Below, piece after piece: positions 1-9,079 of a stretch of DNA of 64,000 nt. Source of the DNA: an uncultured Flavobacteriales bacterium (GTDB lineage: Bacteria; Bacteroidota; Bacteroidia; Palsa-965). Numbering within the stretch: position 1 is the stretch's first letter; every line of letters starts with the position of its first letter. The notes under the pieces are model-generated. The model saw nothing but the letters and a program-made list of their open reading frames with translations. It was not told the origin of the DNA and did no database searches. The stretch lies in NCBI GenBank assembly GCA_937974275.1, contig CALJIF010000039.1:1-64000 (forward strand), read 5' to 3'. Made by a program: the position numbers and the translations under genes.

Positions 1-607
1 CACCGTTAAAAACCGAGAAGAAACCGAACAAATGCCCCGCGTTATAAACTGTAGCTTCATCCAGTAAAATCAAATTCTGATCGGGTCCTCCGCCACGCAC
101 GTAAAATCCGGAATTACCTTCACCGGCACCTTTCACACCGGGTAATAATTGAATCGTCTTCAAGATGTCCACTTCACCCATGAATTGGGGCAGTTGTTTT
201 ACTTGTTTCATGTCCATCTGCACAGTACCCATACGCGAATCTTTCACATTTTCATCGCCCTTTTGATCTGAAATAACAACGGTTTTCAGTTCGCGTGGTT
301 TTAGTTTAATTTCCAGATAGATATCCTTATTCAAATTGATCTGCATCGTGTCGGGCTCTAACCCGATATATGAAGCAACCAGCGTATATGTTCCCGTATC
401 AGCTGTAATGGAGAAAAAGCCATAGCTGTTGGTTACTGTTCCCTTTAAGGGCTGACGAATGGACACGGTTGCTCCAATCAAAGCCTCACCTGAACTTTGA
501 TCTTTAACATATCCGCTTATCGTGTATTTCTTATTCTGCGCCTGCGCTGTAGAAGAAATCCCCAGCAGCACGGAAATTGAAACAAGTATTAAAAACGCGT
601 ATTTCAT
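1..607 (-). CDS. TonB-dependent receptor, N-terminal part (cut by window edge)
   Basis: About 202 residues are visible, read leftward from an ATG at 607. Residues 1-23 form a signal peptide ending in AQA/Q. A carboxypeptidase-regulatory-like beta-sandwich follows (about 29-110, with GYVKDQSSGEALIGATVSI). The TonB plug then begins, with LLPGVKGAGEGNSGFYVRGG and LILLDEATVYN typical of the plug of outer-membrane TonB-dependent receptors in Bacteroidota. The barrel lies outside the window. The family moves bulky substrates across the outer membrane using TonB/ExbBD energy; no substrate can be inferred. A TAnnTTTG -7 box lies 26 nt upstream of the start, so the gene is probably transcribed alone or as first gene of a leftward operon. 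Confidence 0.9.
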   Translation of the reverse strand, partial: MKYAFLILVSISVLLGISSTAQAQNKKYTISGYVKDQSSGEALIGATVSIRQPLKGTVTNSYGFFSITADTGTYTLVASYIGLEPDTMQINLNKDIYLEIKLKPRELKTVVISDQKGDENVKDSRMGTVQMDMKQVKQLPQFMGEVDILKTIQLLPGVKGAGEGNSGFYVRGGGPDQNLILLDEATVYNAGHLFGFFSVFNG

Positions 608-633
608 GGGTGTGTGTTGCATTTTATAGGGTG

Positions 634-641
634 CAAAAGTA
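634..641 (-). promoter_or_regulatory. Bacteroidota -7 promoter box for the receptor gene
   Basis: On the minus strand the sequence is TACTTTTG, an exact match to the TAnnTTTG -7 element recognised by the Bacteroidota primary sigma factor. It lies 26 nt before the ATG at 607. I see no clear -33 TTG at the usual spacing. Confidence 0.6.
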
Positions 642-694
642 CGCAAAAGGGTTGGTCTTAGCTGTTAACAGATGACAGGCGCTGTTGTTTCGCA

Positions 695-724
695 TTGTAC
701 AAAACAAACCCTTTTTTACCTTTG
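695..724 (+). promoter_or_regulatory. Promoter for the tRNA-Pro gene
   Basis: A -33 TTG at 695-697 is followed after 19 nt by a perfect -7 element TACCTTTG at 717-724. Transcription would start near 730, leaving a 5' leader of about 60 nt before the tRNA. This is one of the clearest two-part promoters in the window. Confidence 0.7.
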
Positions 725-790
725 CCCACTGCTCGACGAATTCGGGTTACGAATTGTTACAGCAAAAGTTCGTTTTAATAAGAAATAGTT

Positions 791-864
791 CGGGGTGTAG
801 CGCAGTTGGCTAGCGTACCAGCATGGGGTGCTGGGGGTCGTGGGTTCGAGTCCCGCCACCCCGA
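791..864 (+). tRNA. tRNA-Pro (anticodon GGG)
   Basis: A full cloverleaf can be drawn. The acceptor stem CGGGGTG pairs with CACCCCG (857-863), with discriminator A864. The anticodon stem is CCAGC/GCTGG around the loop ATGGGGT, giving anticodon GGG (codons CCC/CCU). The T arm is GTGGG-TTCGAGT-CCCGC. No CCA is encoded, so it is added after transcription. The gene stands alone, between the leftward receptor and the rightward beta-barrel gene. Confidence 0.95.
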
Positions 865-935
865 CTTAATTCTTCGAGGGTTAATTCATGCAAAATTCGG
901 GTCAAATCGCCCGCAACTCGGTATCTTCGCGTAAC

Positions 936-3758
936 ATGAATATTAAAAAGTGCAGTCTCCTCCTGCTGCTGTTCCTCTTTCCTGTTCTGAGCACATTTGC
1001 GCAACAGATTTCCGGCCGAGTTATTGACTTGAAAGATACCAGTGCAGTTCCGGGTGCGGTTGTTGCGTTATATGCAAGTAACGATACGAATAAAGTTATT
1101 GCAGGAACCTCAACTGATGTAGAAGGATTTTTTACGATAAAGGGTGTTGCTCGTGATACCTACAATCTCCGAATCAAGTACGTCGGTATCTCCTTTAGTA
1201 AAGAAATTGTCGTTAACGCTGATACTTTAAATCTGGGCCAAGTAATCGTTTCTACCGATGATAAATTACTGGGGGAAGTTCGTATCACGGAAACCATGAT
1301 TCGGGTTCAGCAAAAAGGCGATACTACAGAAATTAATGCCAATGCATTTAAGACGAATCCGGATGCGAATGCAGAAGATTTGGTAAAAAAGATGCCCGGA
1401 GTTACTGTAGAAAATGGACAAGTAAAAGCACAAGGCGAAAACGTAACGAAGGTAACCGTGGATGGGAAGGAGTATTTTGGTGATGATGCCAATGCTGCAT
1501 TGAAAAATTTGCCTGCAGAAGTGGTGGACAAAGTTCAGATTTTTGATCAGCGAAGTGATCAATCGCGCTTTACAGGTATTGATGACGGTAACACACAAAA
1601 GGTCATGAACATTGTTACCAAATCGGGGAAAGGCAATGGAGAATTTGGAAAGTTTTATGCCGGCTATGGAACCGATGATCGTTATCAGGCCGGTGTGTCT
1701 TACAATAACTTTAAAAATGCACGTCGCATCACACTCGTAGGCGGATCGAATAATATCAATCAGCAGAATTTCAGTACGCAGGATTTCATGGGAACATCAG
1801 GTGGAGGTGGACGCGGCGGTGGGCGTGGGTTTTCACGTGGTGGAAATTCCTCTGATTTCATGCAAGGGAAACAAAATGGTCTAACCCTTGCGCATGCTGC
1901 AGGAATTAATTATTCGGATAGTCTTGGCAAAAGTGGAATCATCAGTGCGAGTTACTTTTTTAATCAAACGGATAACACGGTCAACACCGATTTGTCACGC
2001 GCATTTTTTAGCGCTGAAAATAACGGGCAAACGTACGTGCAGAATAGTTTAACAGGTACAGTGAATACGAATCACCGCGCCAGTTTGCGCATGGAGTGGA
2101 ATATCGATTCAATGAATACCATTGTTTTTGCTCCGCGTTTCAGTACACAGCAAAGTAATTACACGAATTCTTTTTCAGGTGTCAACGCGCTGCCTTCTGC
2201 ATTAATCAGCAGCTTGCAGAATAGTCAGGAGTCGGATAATTTCTATTGGCAACTCAATGGTAATTTAACGTATCGCCGAAAGTTTAAGAAGCCGGGAAGA
2301 ACCTTTACTGCCGATATCGATGGCAATGTGAACGAACGTAGCGGTGATGGTTGGTTGTATTCTTCAAATACTTTTTATCGCACTGTTGATTCTGTTGAAG
2401 TTTTGGATCAGGAGTCGAACACGTTCAGTAATGTCTACAGTGTAAGTCCAACGTTTACCTGGACGGAGAAAGCCGGAAAGAAAGGTATAATTTCTTTATC
2501 GTATAATCCAACGTTGTCGATCAATCGCTCGGATAAAGAAACTTCAAATTTTGATTCTTTACAGAATTCGTATTCATCGTTGGACAGCATATTGTCCAAT
2601 CGTTTCGATAATAGAACAACGGTACAAAGTCTTGGTACAGATTATCGTTGGTCTGATGAAAAGCGTACCATCAATATCGGTTTGCGCGGGCAACAAACGG
2701 ATTTATACAGCGATCAACTATTCCCGAATGAATTATCTGTTCATCGCACTTTTCGAATTCTTTTACCTACCGCAACGTTCACGTACAAGGTGGATAAGTC
2801 CATGAGCATTCGGGTGAATTATCGAACATCAACATCGTTGCCGTCAGTGTCACAATTGCAAAACGTCATCAATAACACCAATCCGCTCTCCTTGTCTATT
2901 GGTAATCCGTTATTGAAACAATCATACACGCACCGTGTATTTTCTAGAATCAGTAAAAGTGATTCAGAATCCGGGCGTAGTTTGTTCGTGATGGCCATGG
3001 GTTCATTGAACAATAATTATATCGGTAATTCGATTTGGGTAACGGGATTGGATACGACCGTATTCGGAATAAAAGTTCCTGCCGGTGGTCAACTAACAAT
3101 TCCGGTAAACATTAGTGGTTACTGGTCGGCCATGACATTCGGTGTTTTCAGTACACCGATTAAAGTGATCAAATCAAACGTTAATATCAACTGGGGGTAC
3201 ACGTATAATAATTCTCCGGGCTTGGTAAACGGGAAGAGAAACATTACCAAAAATCAGGTGATTACGGCAGGAATGGTTATCGGTAGCAATGTGAGTGAGG
3301 ATATTGATTTCACTTTAAGCTGGAATGGTAATTATAACATCGTGCAAAATTTGTTGTTGCCTCAGCAGGATAACAACTTCTTCTATCACACCTCCGGGGC
3401 AAAGTTTAATATTATTTTAATGAAGAAGCTGGTGTTCTCCGGTGAAGGAAATTACACGGTGTACACAGGGCTTGGCAGTGATTTTAATGATGATTTCCTG
3501 TTGTTGAATTCATCGATAGCTTACAAGTTTTTAAAGAAAAATGCAGCAGAAGTAAAGTTGACGGTGTTCGATATTTTGAAACAAAACACTGCGATTAACA
3601 GAACGGTGAATGAAATGTATATCGAAGACACACGTTCTGATGTGTTAACACAATATTTCATGTTAACGTTTACGTACAACTTAAGAAAGTTCAGCGGAAA
3701 AATTCCTGAAGAAGGCGCAGAAGGACGTCCTCAGGGAATGCCGCATCGTCCGCACTAA
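936..3758 (+). CDS. Outer-membrane beta-barrel protein with carboxypeptidase-regulatory-like domain (TonB-receptor-like)
   Basis: 940 residues from the ATG at 936. An upstream in-frame ATG at 888 exists, but 936 places a classic signal peptide first (MNIKKCSLLLLLFLFPVLST, cleaved after FAQ). Residues about 24-105 form a CarboxypepD_reg-like domain. About 120-230 resemble a TonB plug (DLVKKMPGVTVENGQVKAQG, KVTVDGKEYFGDDANAALKN). The rest is a large barrel of alternating beta strands, as in the OMP_b-brl_3 type family. A glycine-arginine-rich loop (nt 1799-1846, residues about 287-304, GGGGRGGGRGFSRGG) interrupts the start of the barrel. Its stop codon overlaps the stop of the converging gene by 4 bp, with no terminator between them. 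Substrate unknown. Confidence 0.85.
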   Translation: MNIKKCSLLLLLFLFPVLSTFAQQISGRVIDLKDTSAVPGAVVALYASNDTNKVIAGTSTDVEGFFTIKGVARDTYNLRIKYVGISFSKEIVVNADTLNLGQVIVSTDDKLLGEVRITETMIRVQQKGDTTEINANAFKTNPDANAEDLVKKMPGVTVENGQVKAQGENVTKVTVDGKEYFGDDANAALKNLPAEVVDKVQIFDQRSDQSRFTGIDDGNTQKVMNIVTKSGKGNGEFGKFYAGYGTDDRYQAGVSYNNFKNARRITLVGGSNNINQQNFSTQDFMGTSGGGGRGGGRGFSRGGNSSDFMQGKQNGLTLAHAAGINYSDSLGKSGIISASYFFNQTDNTVNTDLSRAFFSAENNGQTYVQNSLTGTVNTNHRASLRMEWNIDSMNTIVFAPRFSTQQSNYTNSFSGVNALPSALISSLQNSQESDNFYWQLNGNLTYRRKFKKPGRTFTADIDGNVNERSGDGWLYSSNTFYRTVDSVEVLDQESNTFSNVYSVSPTFTWTEKAGKKGIISLSYNPTLSINRSDKETSNFDSLQNSYSSLDSILSNRFDNRTTVQSLGTDYRWSDEKRTINIGLRGQQTDLYSDQLFPNELSVHRTFRILLPTATFTYKVDKSMSIRVNYRTSTSLPSVSQLQNVINNTNPLSLSIGNPLLKQSYTHRVFSRISKSDSESGRSLFVMAMGSLNNNYIGNSIWVTGLDTTVFGIKVPAGGQLTIPVNISGYWSAMTFGVFSTPIKVIKSNVNINWGYTYNNSPGLVNGKRNITKNQVITAGMVIGSNVSEDIDFTLSWNGNYNIVQNLLLPQQDNNFFYHTSGAKFNIILMKKLVFSGEGNYTVYTGLGSDFNDDFLLLNSSIAYKFLKKNAAEVKLTVFDILKQNTAINRTVNEMYIEDTRSDVLTQYFMLTFTYNLRKFSGKIPEEGAEGRPQGMPHRPH

Positions 3759-5509
3759 ACGGTCTCCAGCGCTTTTTCATCGCCGGGTTTAGCCACGATA
3801 TAATCACCGATAACGAGGTAGTCCATATCTGCACGTGCAAAAGAATGCACAGCATCTTCAGGTGTAGCCACAATTGGTTCGCCTTTAATATTAAAAGACG
3901 TATTCACCAAAACGCTATAACCCGTTTCTCTTTTGAACGCTTCCAAAAGTTGGCGCATTTCCGGATTTTCGGTTTGATTCACCGTTTGAATTCGAACGCT
4001 GTTATCAACGTGTGTAATGGAAGGCAACTTTCCTAAATACTCCGGTCGCACATTATACACTAACAACATGTATGGATTTGGGAAATCGCTATCGAAGTAT
4101 TTACCGCAATCTTCTTCCAACACAATTGCTGCAAACGGACGAAATCCTTCGCGGAATTTTACGCGCGCATTCAGAATCGTCTTCATCTCTGCAACTGTCG
4201 GGTTCGCAATAATACTTCTATTGCCCAAAGCTCGCGGACCAAATTCCATCTTGCCTTGAAACCAGCCAAGAATATGCCCTTTAGCCAATTGCTTCGCAGC
4301 GAAATTGAAATGTTCTTTTGTTTTTTTGAACGGAAGTTGATGTTTCGTTAACGCAGCTTCAATGGAGGCATCATCATAGCTTGGACCTAAAAAAGCGGTG
4401 TCCATTATCCATTTACGCTTTCTTTTAAACGTACCATGATTCAACAATAATGCTGCTCCAAGTGCAGTGCCGGAATCTCCTGCTGCCGGTTGAATGAATA
4501 TGTTCTTAAACATTCCTTCTTTGGCGATGAGACCATTCGTTACACTATTCAAAGCCACACCGCCGGCCATGCACAAGTTTTCCGATCCAGTTACTTTTTT
4601 CAGATGTCGTGCCATATGCAGAATCACATCTTCAACAACATGCTGTGCCGCCGCAGCCACATTTAATTCATGATCCGTCCAATCTTTTCCTTCTGTTTTT
4701 GAAGGACCGAACAGGTCGGTGAATTTTTTCGTTACACCTGATTTTCTTGTATAGTGATAACAGAAGTAGGACATGTCAAGTTGAAAGCCGCCATCATCAG
4801 TCAGTTTCACCAATTTTTTCATTTTCTGATACGCATCCGAATCGTGTTGCCCGTATGATGCAAGTCCCATCAATTTACCCGGACCCTCGATGAGTTTAAA
4901 TCCGAGGTGACGCGAAACCGCCTGATAGAAAGCGCCTAATGAATAAGGTGTATCAACGGTTGATATTTTTCGAATCTCATTGCCTTTGCCATGCGCCAAC
5001 ATGCTGGTCGTCCATTCTCCGGCGCCATCAATCGTTAAAATTGCTGCATCTTCATAAGGAGTAGGGAAGAAGGCACTGGCTGCATGACAGAAGTGATGCT
5101 CGAGCGAATGAAATTGGAATTTGTAACCTTTAGGTGACGGAAAAAGCGACTTCAATGTTTCGGGCAATTTGCGCATATCTTTCAGGTAATTCAACATACC
5201 TAAATTCTCTTCTACACTGAAACTGCGCTGCTCACGAAGTAGTGTCGGAACTTTATCCCAAAACTTTAACAAATACACAGGAATCTTTGCATACGAAATA
5301 GAAGGCTTCCAGAAAAACGCGATGTGATCTACATCGGCAAGCGTAATATTACCGGCGTCTAAACACGCTTGTATGGCGTGTTTGGGAACACCGCCGAAAT
5401 GTTTTTTTCTATTTAGGCGTTCTTCTTCAACGGCAAATACAACTTCATCATTAATCATCAATGCCGCTGCGGAATCATGTCCGTAGCAATTAAATCCTAA
5501 AACGATCAT
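3755..5509 (-). CDS. NodU/CmcH-family carbamoyltransferase
   Basis: 584 residues, full length for the family, which transfers a carbamoyl group from carbamoyl phosphate (via carbamoyl-adenylate) to a hydroxyl of a sugar or natural product. The N-terminal Kae1-like domain carries HDSAAALM (11-18), EHHFCHAASAFF (137-148), DGAGEW (161-166), GLASYG (215-220), AGGVALN (315-321) and PAAGDSGTALGAA (341-353). The C-terminal domain carries GKMEFGPRALGNRSI (419-433) and REGFRPFA. All expected conserved blocks are intact, so it should be active. It starts 4 nt after the stop of the GT-C/TPR membrane gene, so the two are surely cotranscribed. The acceptor is probably a surface glycan or other glycoconjugate (inference from the partner); the family alone does not tell. 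Confidence 0.88.
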   Translation of the reverse strand: MIVLGFNCYGHDSAAALMINDEVVFAVEEERLNRKKHFGGVPKHAIQACLDAGNITLADVDHIAFFWKPSISYAKIPVYLLKFWDKVPTLLREQRSFSVEENLGMLNYLKDMRKLPETLKSLFPSPKGYKFQFHSLEHHFCHAASAFFPTPYEDAAILTIDGAGEWTTSMLAHGKGNEIRKISTVDTPYSLGAFYQAVSRHLGFKLIEGPGKLMGLASYGQHDSDAYQKMKKLVKLTDDGGFQLDMSYFCYHYTRKSGVTKKFTDLFGPSKTEGKDWTDHELNVAAAAQHVVEDVILHMARHLKKVTGSENLCMAGGVALNSVTNGLIAKEGMFKNIFIQPAAGDSGTALGAALLLNHGTFKRKRKWIMDTAFLGPSYDDASIEAALTKHQLPFKKTKEHFNFAAKQLAKGHILGWFQGKMEFGPRALGNRSIIANPTVAEMKTILNARVKFREGFRPFAAIVLEEDCGKYFDSDFPNPYMLLVYNVRPEYLGKLPSITHVDNSVRIQTVNQTENPEMRQLLEAFKRETGYSVLVNTSFNIKGEPIVATPEDAVHSFARADMDYLVIGDYIVAKPGDEKALETV

Positions 5510-5513
5510 AATC

Positions 5514-7736
5514 TTATCTCTTGTTTTTGCCGCGTTGAGCTTCGGCTAAATTGTTTTTCGCTAATTGTGAATTTGGATCCAGCGCAACAGCTTTTTCTCC
5601 GGCGGCAATTGCTTTATCCCACAATCCAATTTTGTTCGCGGCAGCACAAATGTTGTTCCATCCTGCAAATTGGTTGGCGTCGAGTTGAGTTGCTTTCTCT
5701 GCTGCAGCAATACTGTTTTCATAATGCCCTTGATTATACCAATCCAAACTCAATTGAATATAACCGTTGTAGTTAGGTGTTTTTTCTAATTCACTTTGCT
5801 TTTCTGAGAAGTACTTGTTGAGTCGAACAGCTTCTTTGTAGTTGTTGTTTGCCAACTGATCATTCGGCTGCAATTGAACTGCTTTTTCACCTGCAGCCAT
5901 CGCTTCTTTGAACTTGCCGGCCTTGTTGTACGCAGCGCATACGTTGTTCCATGCAATGCCATAATCAGGTTTAAGTTTTGTTGCTTCCAGCGCAGCTTCT
6001 GCAGATTTAATGTATTGCCCGCCTTGGTAATACGCTAAGCTGAGTTCAACATAGTTTTCAGGAGTTGGAGCCTGTTTGATTTTGTCTAAAACTATATCAA
6101 TCGGTGATTTAATTTGTCCGCTTTCAAATGGAGCAAGTGCCGCTTTAATCTGCGCGTGTTCCGGACTTATTTCCAAACCGCGCATCAGCCAGGCACGTCC
6201 TTCTTCTATGCGCCCTTTTCTCAGTAAAAAGTTACCATAATGGTAATAACCTTCCGGATTGCTGGCATCTAGTTCTGTGGATCGTTTGAAATATTTTTCT
6301 GCCTCAACGTCTTCATTAATAAACGCCTTCGCAATACCCATGTTGATGTGCGCGTACATGTAGTTCGGATATATTTCCAACGATTTTTCGTAGCAAGAAA
6401 TAGCTCCTTTTATATCGCCTTTGGCCATGAGCGCATTGCCGTAATTCATCCAACCACGGCCGTTTCCGGGACTTTTTTCAGTTACATCTTTCCAAAGTGT
6501 TTCTCCGCTTCCCCAAACTTCATTGCGCTGATAAGTTCCATAGCTATGTCCCATGATCACCAGTAGCACCAAGGCTATTGTAGCGCCTGTTACAACTTTT
6601 TTCCGTGCTTCCTGAACATGTTGCAATACATACACCACCAGCACACTGCCGGCAATGGTTAAACCGATAAACGGATAAAAAATTCGGTGGTCATTCAACA
6701 CTTCCGCAAACGGATAAACGCTACTGGTTGGAGCGAGAGCCAGAAAAAACCATGCAATACCAAACGAAACTCCACGTAATTGCTCATGTTCCCGTAATCT
6801 CCAAACAATGTAAAACATGCCCAAAACAAATGCAGCTCCTACCATAACACGATCGTCAAAGAAATTGGTAATCAGTGTCCAGTCGGTATCAGCACTTAAA
6901 TTGACAGGAATGAGCCAGGTGTTGAAATAGTGTACAATTACAAAACTCTGCGTAATGAGATAGTGATACCATTTACCACCGCCTGAAGTCCAGGTTTCCG
7001 CAGTATTGGCTTGTGCGATCATGAATAAAAAAACAGCCGCGGCAAACGCCGAAGCGACATACCACTTCGCTTTATCTTTTGTGTTCAGCTCCTTGTGGAA
7101 TAACCATTCCAGTACCAACAAAATCGGGCCGACTGTTACCGCAGGTTCTTTAATCAAAAATCCAATCGCTAACGGAATTAAAAACAAGTGCCAATTTCTG
7201 TACTGACGGCCGAGCAAGTAGAACCAGATACTCAGCAGAATAAAAAACGTAGAATGTGTATCCGTACGCGCAATGATGTAATTAATGGTTTCCGCATTTG
7301 CGGTGTGCAGCATATAAAACGCAGTTCCCAGCAACGCAGCCCAAAGCATGTTTTTTCCATTAGGGAAACACCATTTCAGGAGTTGATAAAGTATTGCAAA
7401 AACTAACCAGCCGATCATGAGGTAGTTGATAAAAATACTACGGTGAAAAACCGATGAGTCCGGAGTTCCTCCACTCAGGTACGTGTCAATTGCATTAATC
7501 GTAGTAACTCCCGGGCGCCAGGCCTGGTTAGCCGGTAAACTGCTCGATGTGGCAGGATCTGTAAAATATCGTTTCCAGTTGCCAAGGTCTCGAATGGCCG
7601 CGTTGGTTTCGATAGTATGTGAATCGTCAAAGTGAAAAGGGTTGTCAAAGTGATTACTGTATACCAGAATAATTATCACTTGCAACATGACAAAGGCAAT
7701 AACAAACGCTACGTTCTGTCGAAGAAATTGAATCAT
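5514..7736 (-). CDS. GT-C-like multipass membrane protein with C-terminal TPR repeats
   Basis: 740 residues. The first ~400 residues hold about ten hydrophobic segments. An HFDD motif at 35-38, in the first periplasmic loop, resembles the acidic catalytic motif of GT-C (PMT/TMTC-like) glycosyltransferases. From about residue 415 to the end come tetratricopeptide repeats in two sets, with repeated A-W-NN-CAA-NK-G patterns. The layout (membrane domain followed by TPRs) matches the bacterial proteins usually annotated as TMTC-like or DUF1736-type. Neither donor nor acceptor can be predicted. It is first in a two-gene unit with the carbamoyltransferase, which suggests joint modification of one glycan (inference). 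A near-consensus -7 box (TAAATTCG) lies upstream at about 7772. Confidence 0.7.
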   Translation of the reverse strand: MIQFLRQNVAFVIAFVMLQVIIILVYSNHFDNPFHFDDSHTIETNAAIRDLGNWKRYFTDPATSSSLPANQAWRPGVTTINAIDTYLSGGTPDSSVFHRSIFINYLMIGWLVFAILYQLLKWCFPNGKNMLWAALLGTAFYMLHTANAETINYIIARTDTHSTFFILLSIWFYLLGRQYRNWHLFLIPLAIGFLIKEPAVTVGPILLVLEWLFHKELNTKDKAKWYVASAFAAAVFLFMIAQANTAETWTSGGGKWYHYLITQSFVIVHYFNTWLIPVNLSADTDWTLITNFFDDRVMVGAAFVLGMFYIVWRLREHEQLRGVSFGIAWFFLALAPTSSVYPFAEVLNDHRIFYPFIGLTIAGSVLVVYVLQHVQEARKKVVTGATIALVLLVIMGHSYGTYQRNEVWGSGETLWKDVTEKSPGNGRGWMNYGNALMAKGDIKGAISCYEKSLEIYPNYMYAHINMGIAKAFINEDVEAEKYFKRSTELDASNPEGYYHYGNFLLRKGRIEEGRAWLMRGLEISPEHAQIKAALAPFESGQIKSPIDIVLDKIKQAPTPENYVELSLAYYQGGQYIKSAEAALEATKLKPDYGIAWNNVCAAYNKAGKFKEAMAAGEKAVQLQPNDQLANNNYKEAVRLNKYFSEKQSELEKTPNYNGYIQLSLDWYNQGHYENSIAAAEKATQLDANQFAGWNNICAAANKIGLWDKAIAAGEKAVALDPNSQLAKNNLAEAQRGKNKR

Positions 7737-7826
7737 GTGTTTTAGGGCCTGCGGTTAAAGAGTCGAATTTAGAAATAATACCTGATGCTATCCGTAGTTA
7801 ACCCAATTAGTATGTATTGAAAAGGA

Positions 7827-7834
7827 TATCTTTG
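7827..7834 (+). promoter_or_regulatory. -7 promoter box that fixes the tatC start
   Basis: TATCTTTG is an exact -7 consensus. It ends 9 nt before the ATG at 7844, so the transcript would begin almost at the start codon. It also lies downstream of the in-frame TTG at 7817, which argues against that TTG as the start. Confidence 0.6.
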
Positions 7835-7843
7835 CCACGTTTT

Positions 7844-8680
7844 ATGGCACTATTCGGAAAATCGGAGCCTGCGGAAAAGGGTGAGATGTCTTTTATGGGA
7901 CATCTGGAGGCATTGCGCTGGCATTTGGTGCGAAGTGCTGCCGTAATATTCATATTCGCAGCAGTAGCATTTGCATTTCCCGAGATTCTGTTCGGAAAAA
8001 TTATTTTAGGTCCCCGCGATCCTCAGTTTGTGACGTATCAAACACTTTGTAATATCTCGCAGGCGTGGAGCATGGGCGATGCATTGTGTTTTACCAAATT
8101 CGATTTTAAATTTCAGAACACGGATGTTACCGGTCAGTTTACGTTGCACATGTGGGCCGCAATAGTGGCCGGCATTATTTGCGGATTCCCGTTTTTGCTT
8201 TACGAACTGTGGAAATTCGTGAAACCGGCATTGCAAGAGAAAGAGATTAATGCTGCTCGCGGATTTATTTTTTATGCATCATGTTTGTTTTTGATGGGTG
8301 TTTGCTTCAGCTATTTTATAGTTGCTCCAATGGCCATTTACTTCTTGGGTAATTACCAGGTAGATCCGTCGATCCAGAATATTTTCACCATCGATTCGTA
8401 CATCTCTGTGATGACGACATTGGTGCTGATGATGGGATTGGTTTTCGAATTGCCTATTCTTGCGTTTTTCCTAGCCAAATTCGGAATACTGACACCGGGT
8501 TTTATGCGCAAGTATCGCCGACACGCCCTTATTGTCATTCTGATCGTATCTGCAGTTATTACTCCAACTACAGACATTTTTACACAGATGTTGGTAGCCA
8601 TGCCGCTGTGGGTCTTGTATGAAGCCAGTATTCTGGTTGCTGCCCGCGTGGAAAAACAACGTGCTGAACAAAACTTATAA
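7844..8680 (+). CDS. tatC: Sec-independent protein translocase TatC
   Basis: 278 residues from the ATG at 7844. TatC is the twin-arginine signal receptor of the inner membrane. The N-terminal signature MSFMGHLEALRWHLVRSA is the conserved xFxxHLxELRxR region that binds the RR signal peptide. Six membrane segments follow, with an enlarged first periplasmic loop. The block FPFLLYELWKFVKPAL and the PxTDxxTQxLxAxPLxxLYE-type C-terminal block (TPTTDIFTQMLVAMPL) are intact. No tatA/E is next to it; its partner must be elsewhere. The AhpD-like gene begins 2 nt after its stop, so the two share a transcript. Confidence 0.95.
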   Translation: MALFGKSEPAEKGEMSFMGHLEALRWHLVRSAAVIFIFAAVAFAFPEILFGKIILGPRDPQFVTYQTLCNISQAWSMGDALCFTKFDFKFQNTDVTGQFTLHMWAAIVAGIICGFPFLLYELWKFVKPALQEKEINAARGFIFYASCLFLMGVCFSYFIVAPMAIYFLGNYQVDPSIQNIFTIDSYISVMTTLVLMMGLVFELPILAFFLAKFGILTPGFMRKYRRHALIVILIVSAVITPTTDIFTQMLVAMPLWVLYEASILVAARVEKQRAEQNL

Positions 8681-8682
8681 TT

Positions 8683-9030
8683 ATGAGTGAATTAGTGAAC
8701 GACTTCAATGCGTATCGTGCTAAAATGAACGAACGCATTCTTGCAGAAGATAATCTGGTGCTGAAGCGTCTGTTTAATTTGGATACAAACACGTATCAGG
8801 ATGGTGCTTTGTCATCAAAGACAAAAGAAATGCTGGGGTTGGTAGCTTCAATGGTGCTGCGTTGCGATGATTGTGTAAAATATCACCTCGAAAAATGTTT
8901 CCAATTAGGAGTAACGCGTGCGGAGGTTTTTGAGATTTTCTCTGTTGCGAATATTGTTGGAGGAACCATCGTAATTCCGCATACGCGTCGCGCAGTAGAG
9001 TTTTGGGATGCATTGGAAAATCGTCAATAA
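8683..9030 (+). CDS. Carboxymuconolactone decarboxylase/AhpD-like protein
   Basis: 115 residues, one all-helical CMD domain. The motif CDDCVKYH (CxxCxxxH) is the AhpD-type redox-active cysteine pair with its histidine, and an acidic residue further on (GVTRAEVFE) completes the usual proton relay. This points to a peroxidatic or disulfide-reductase role rather than decarboxylation. It sits 2 nt downstream of tatC. The substrate or partner reductase cannot be read from the sequence. Confidence 0.85.
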   Translation: MSELVNDFNAYRAKMNERILAEDNLVLKRLFNLDTNTYQDGALSSKTKEMLGLVASMVLRCDDCVKYHLEKCFQLGVTRAEVFEIFSVANIVGGTIVIPHTRRAVEFWDALENRQ

Positions 9031-9079
9031 GTTTTTGTTATTCCAATTGTAACACACAAAAGTTTCTGTAACTTTAAGT

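Noticed and set aside
7817..7843. TTG start nine codons upstream of tatC ATG
   Set aside because: The perfect -7 box at 7827-7834 lies inside this extension, so the RNA starts after it.
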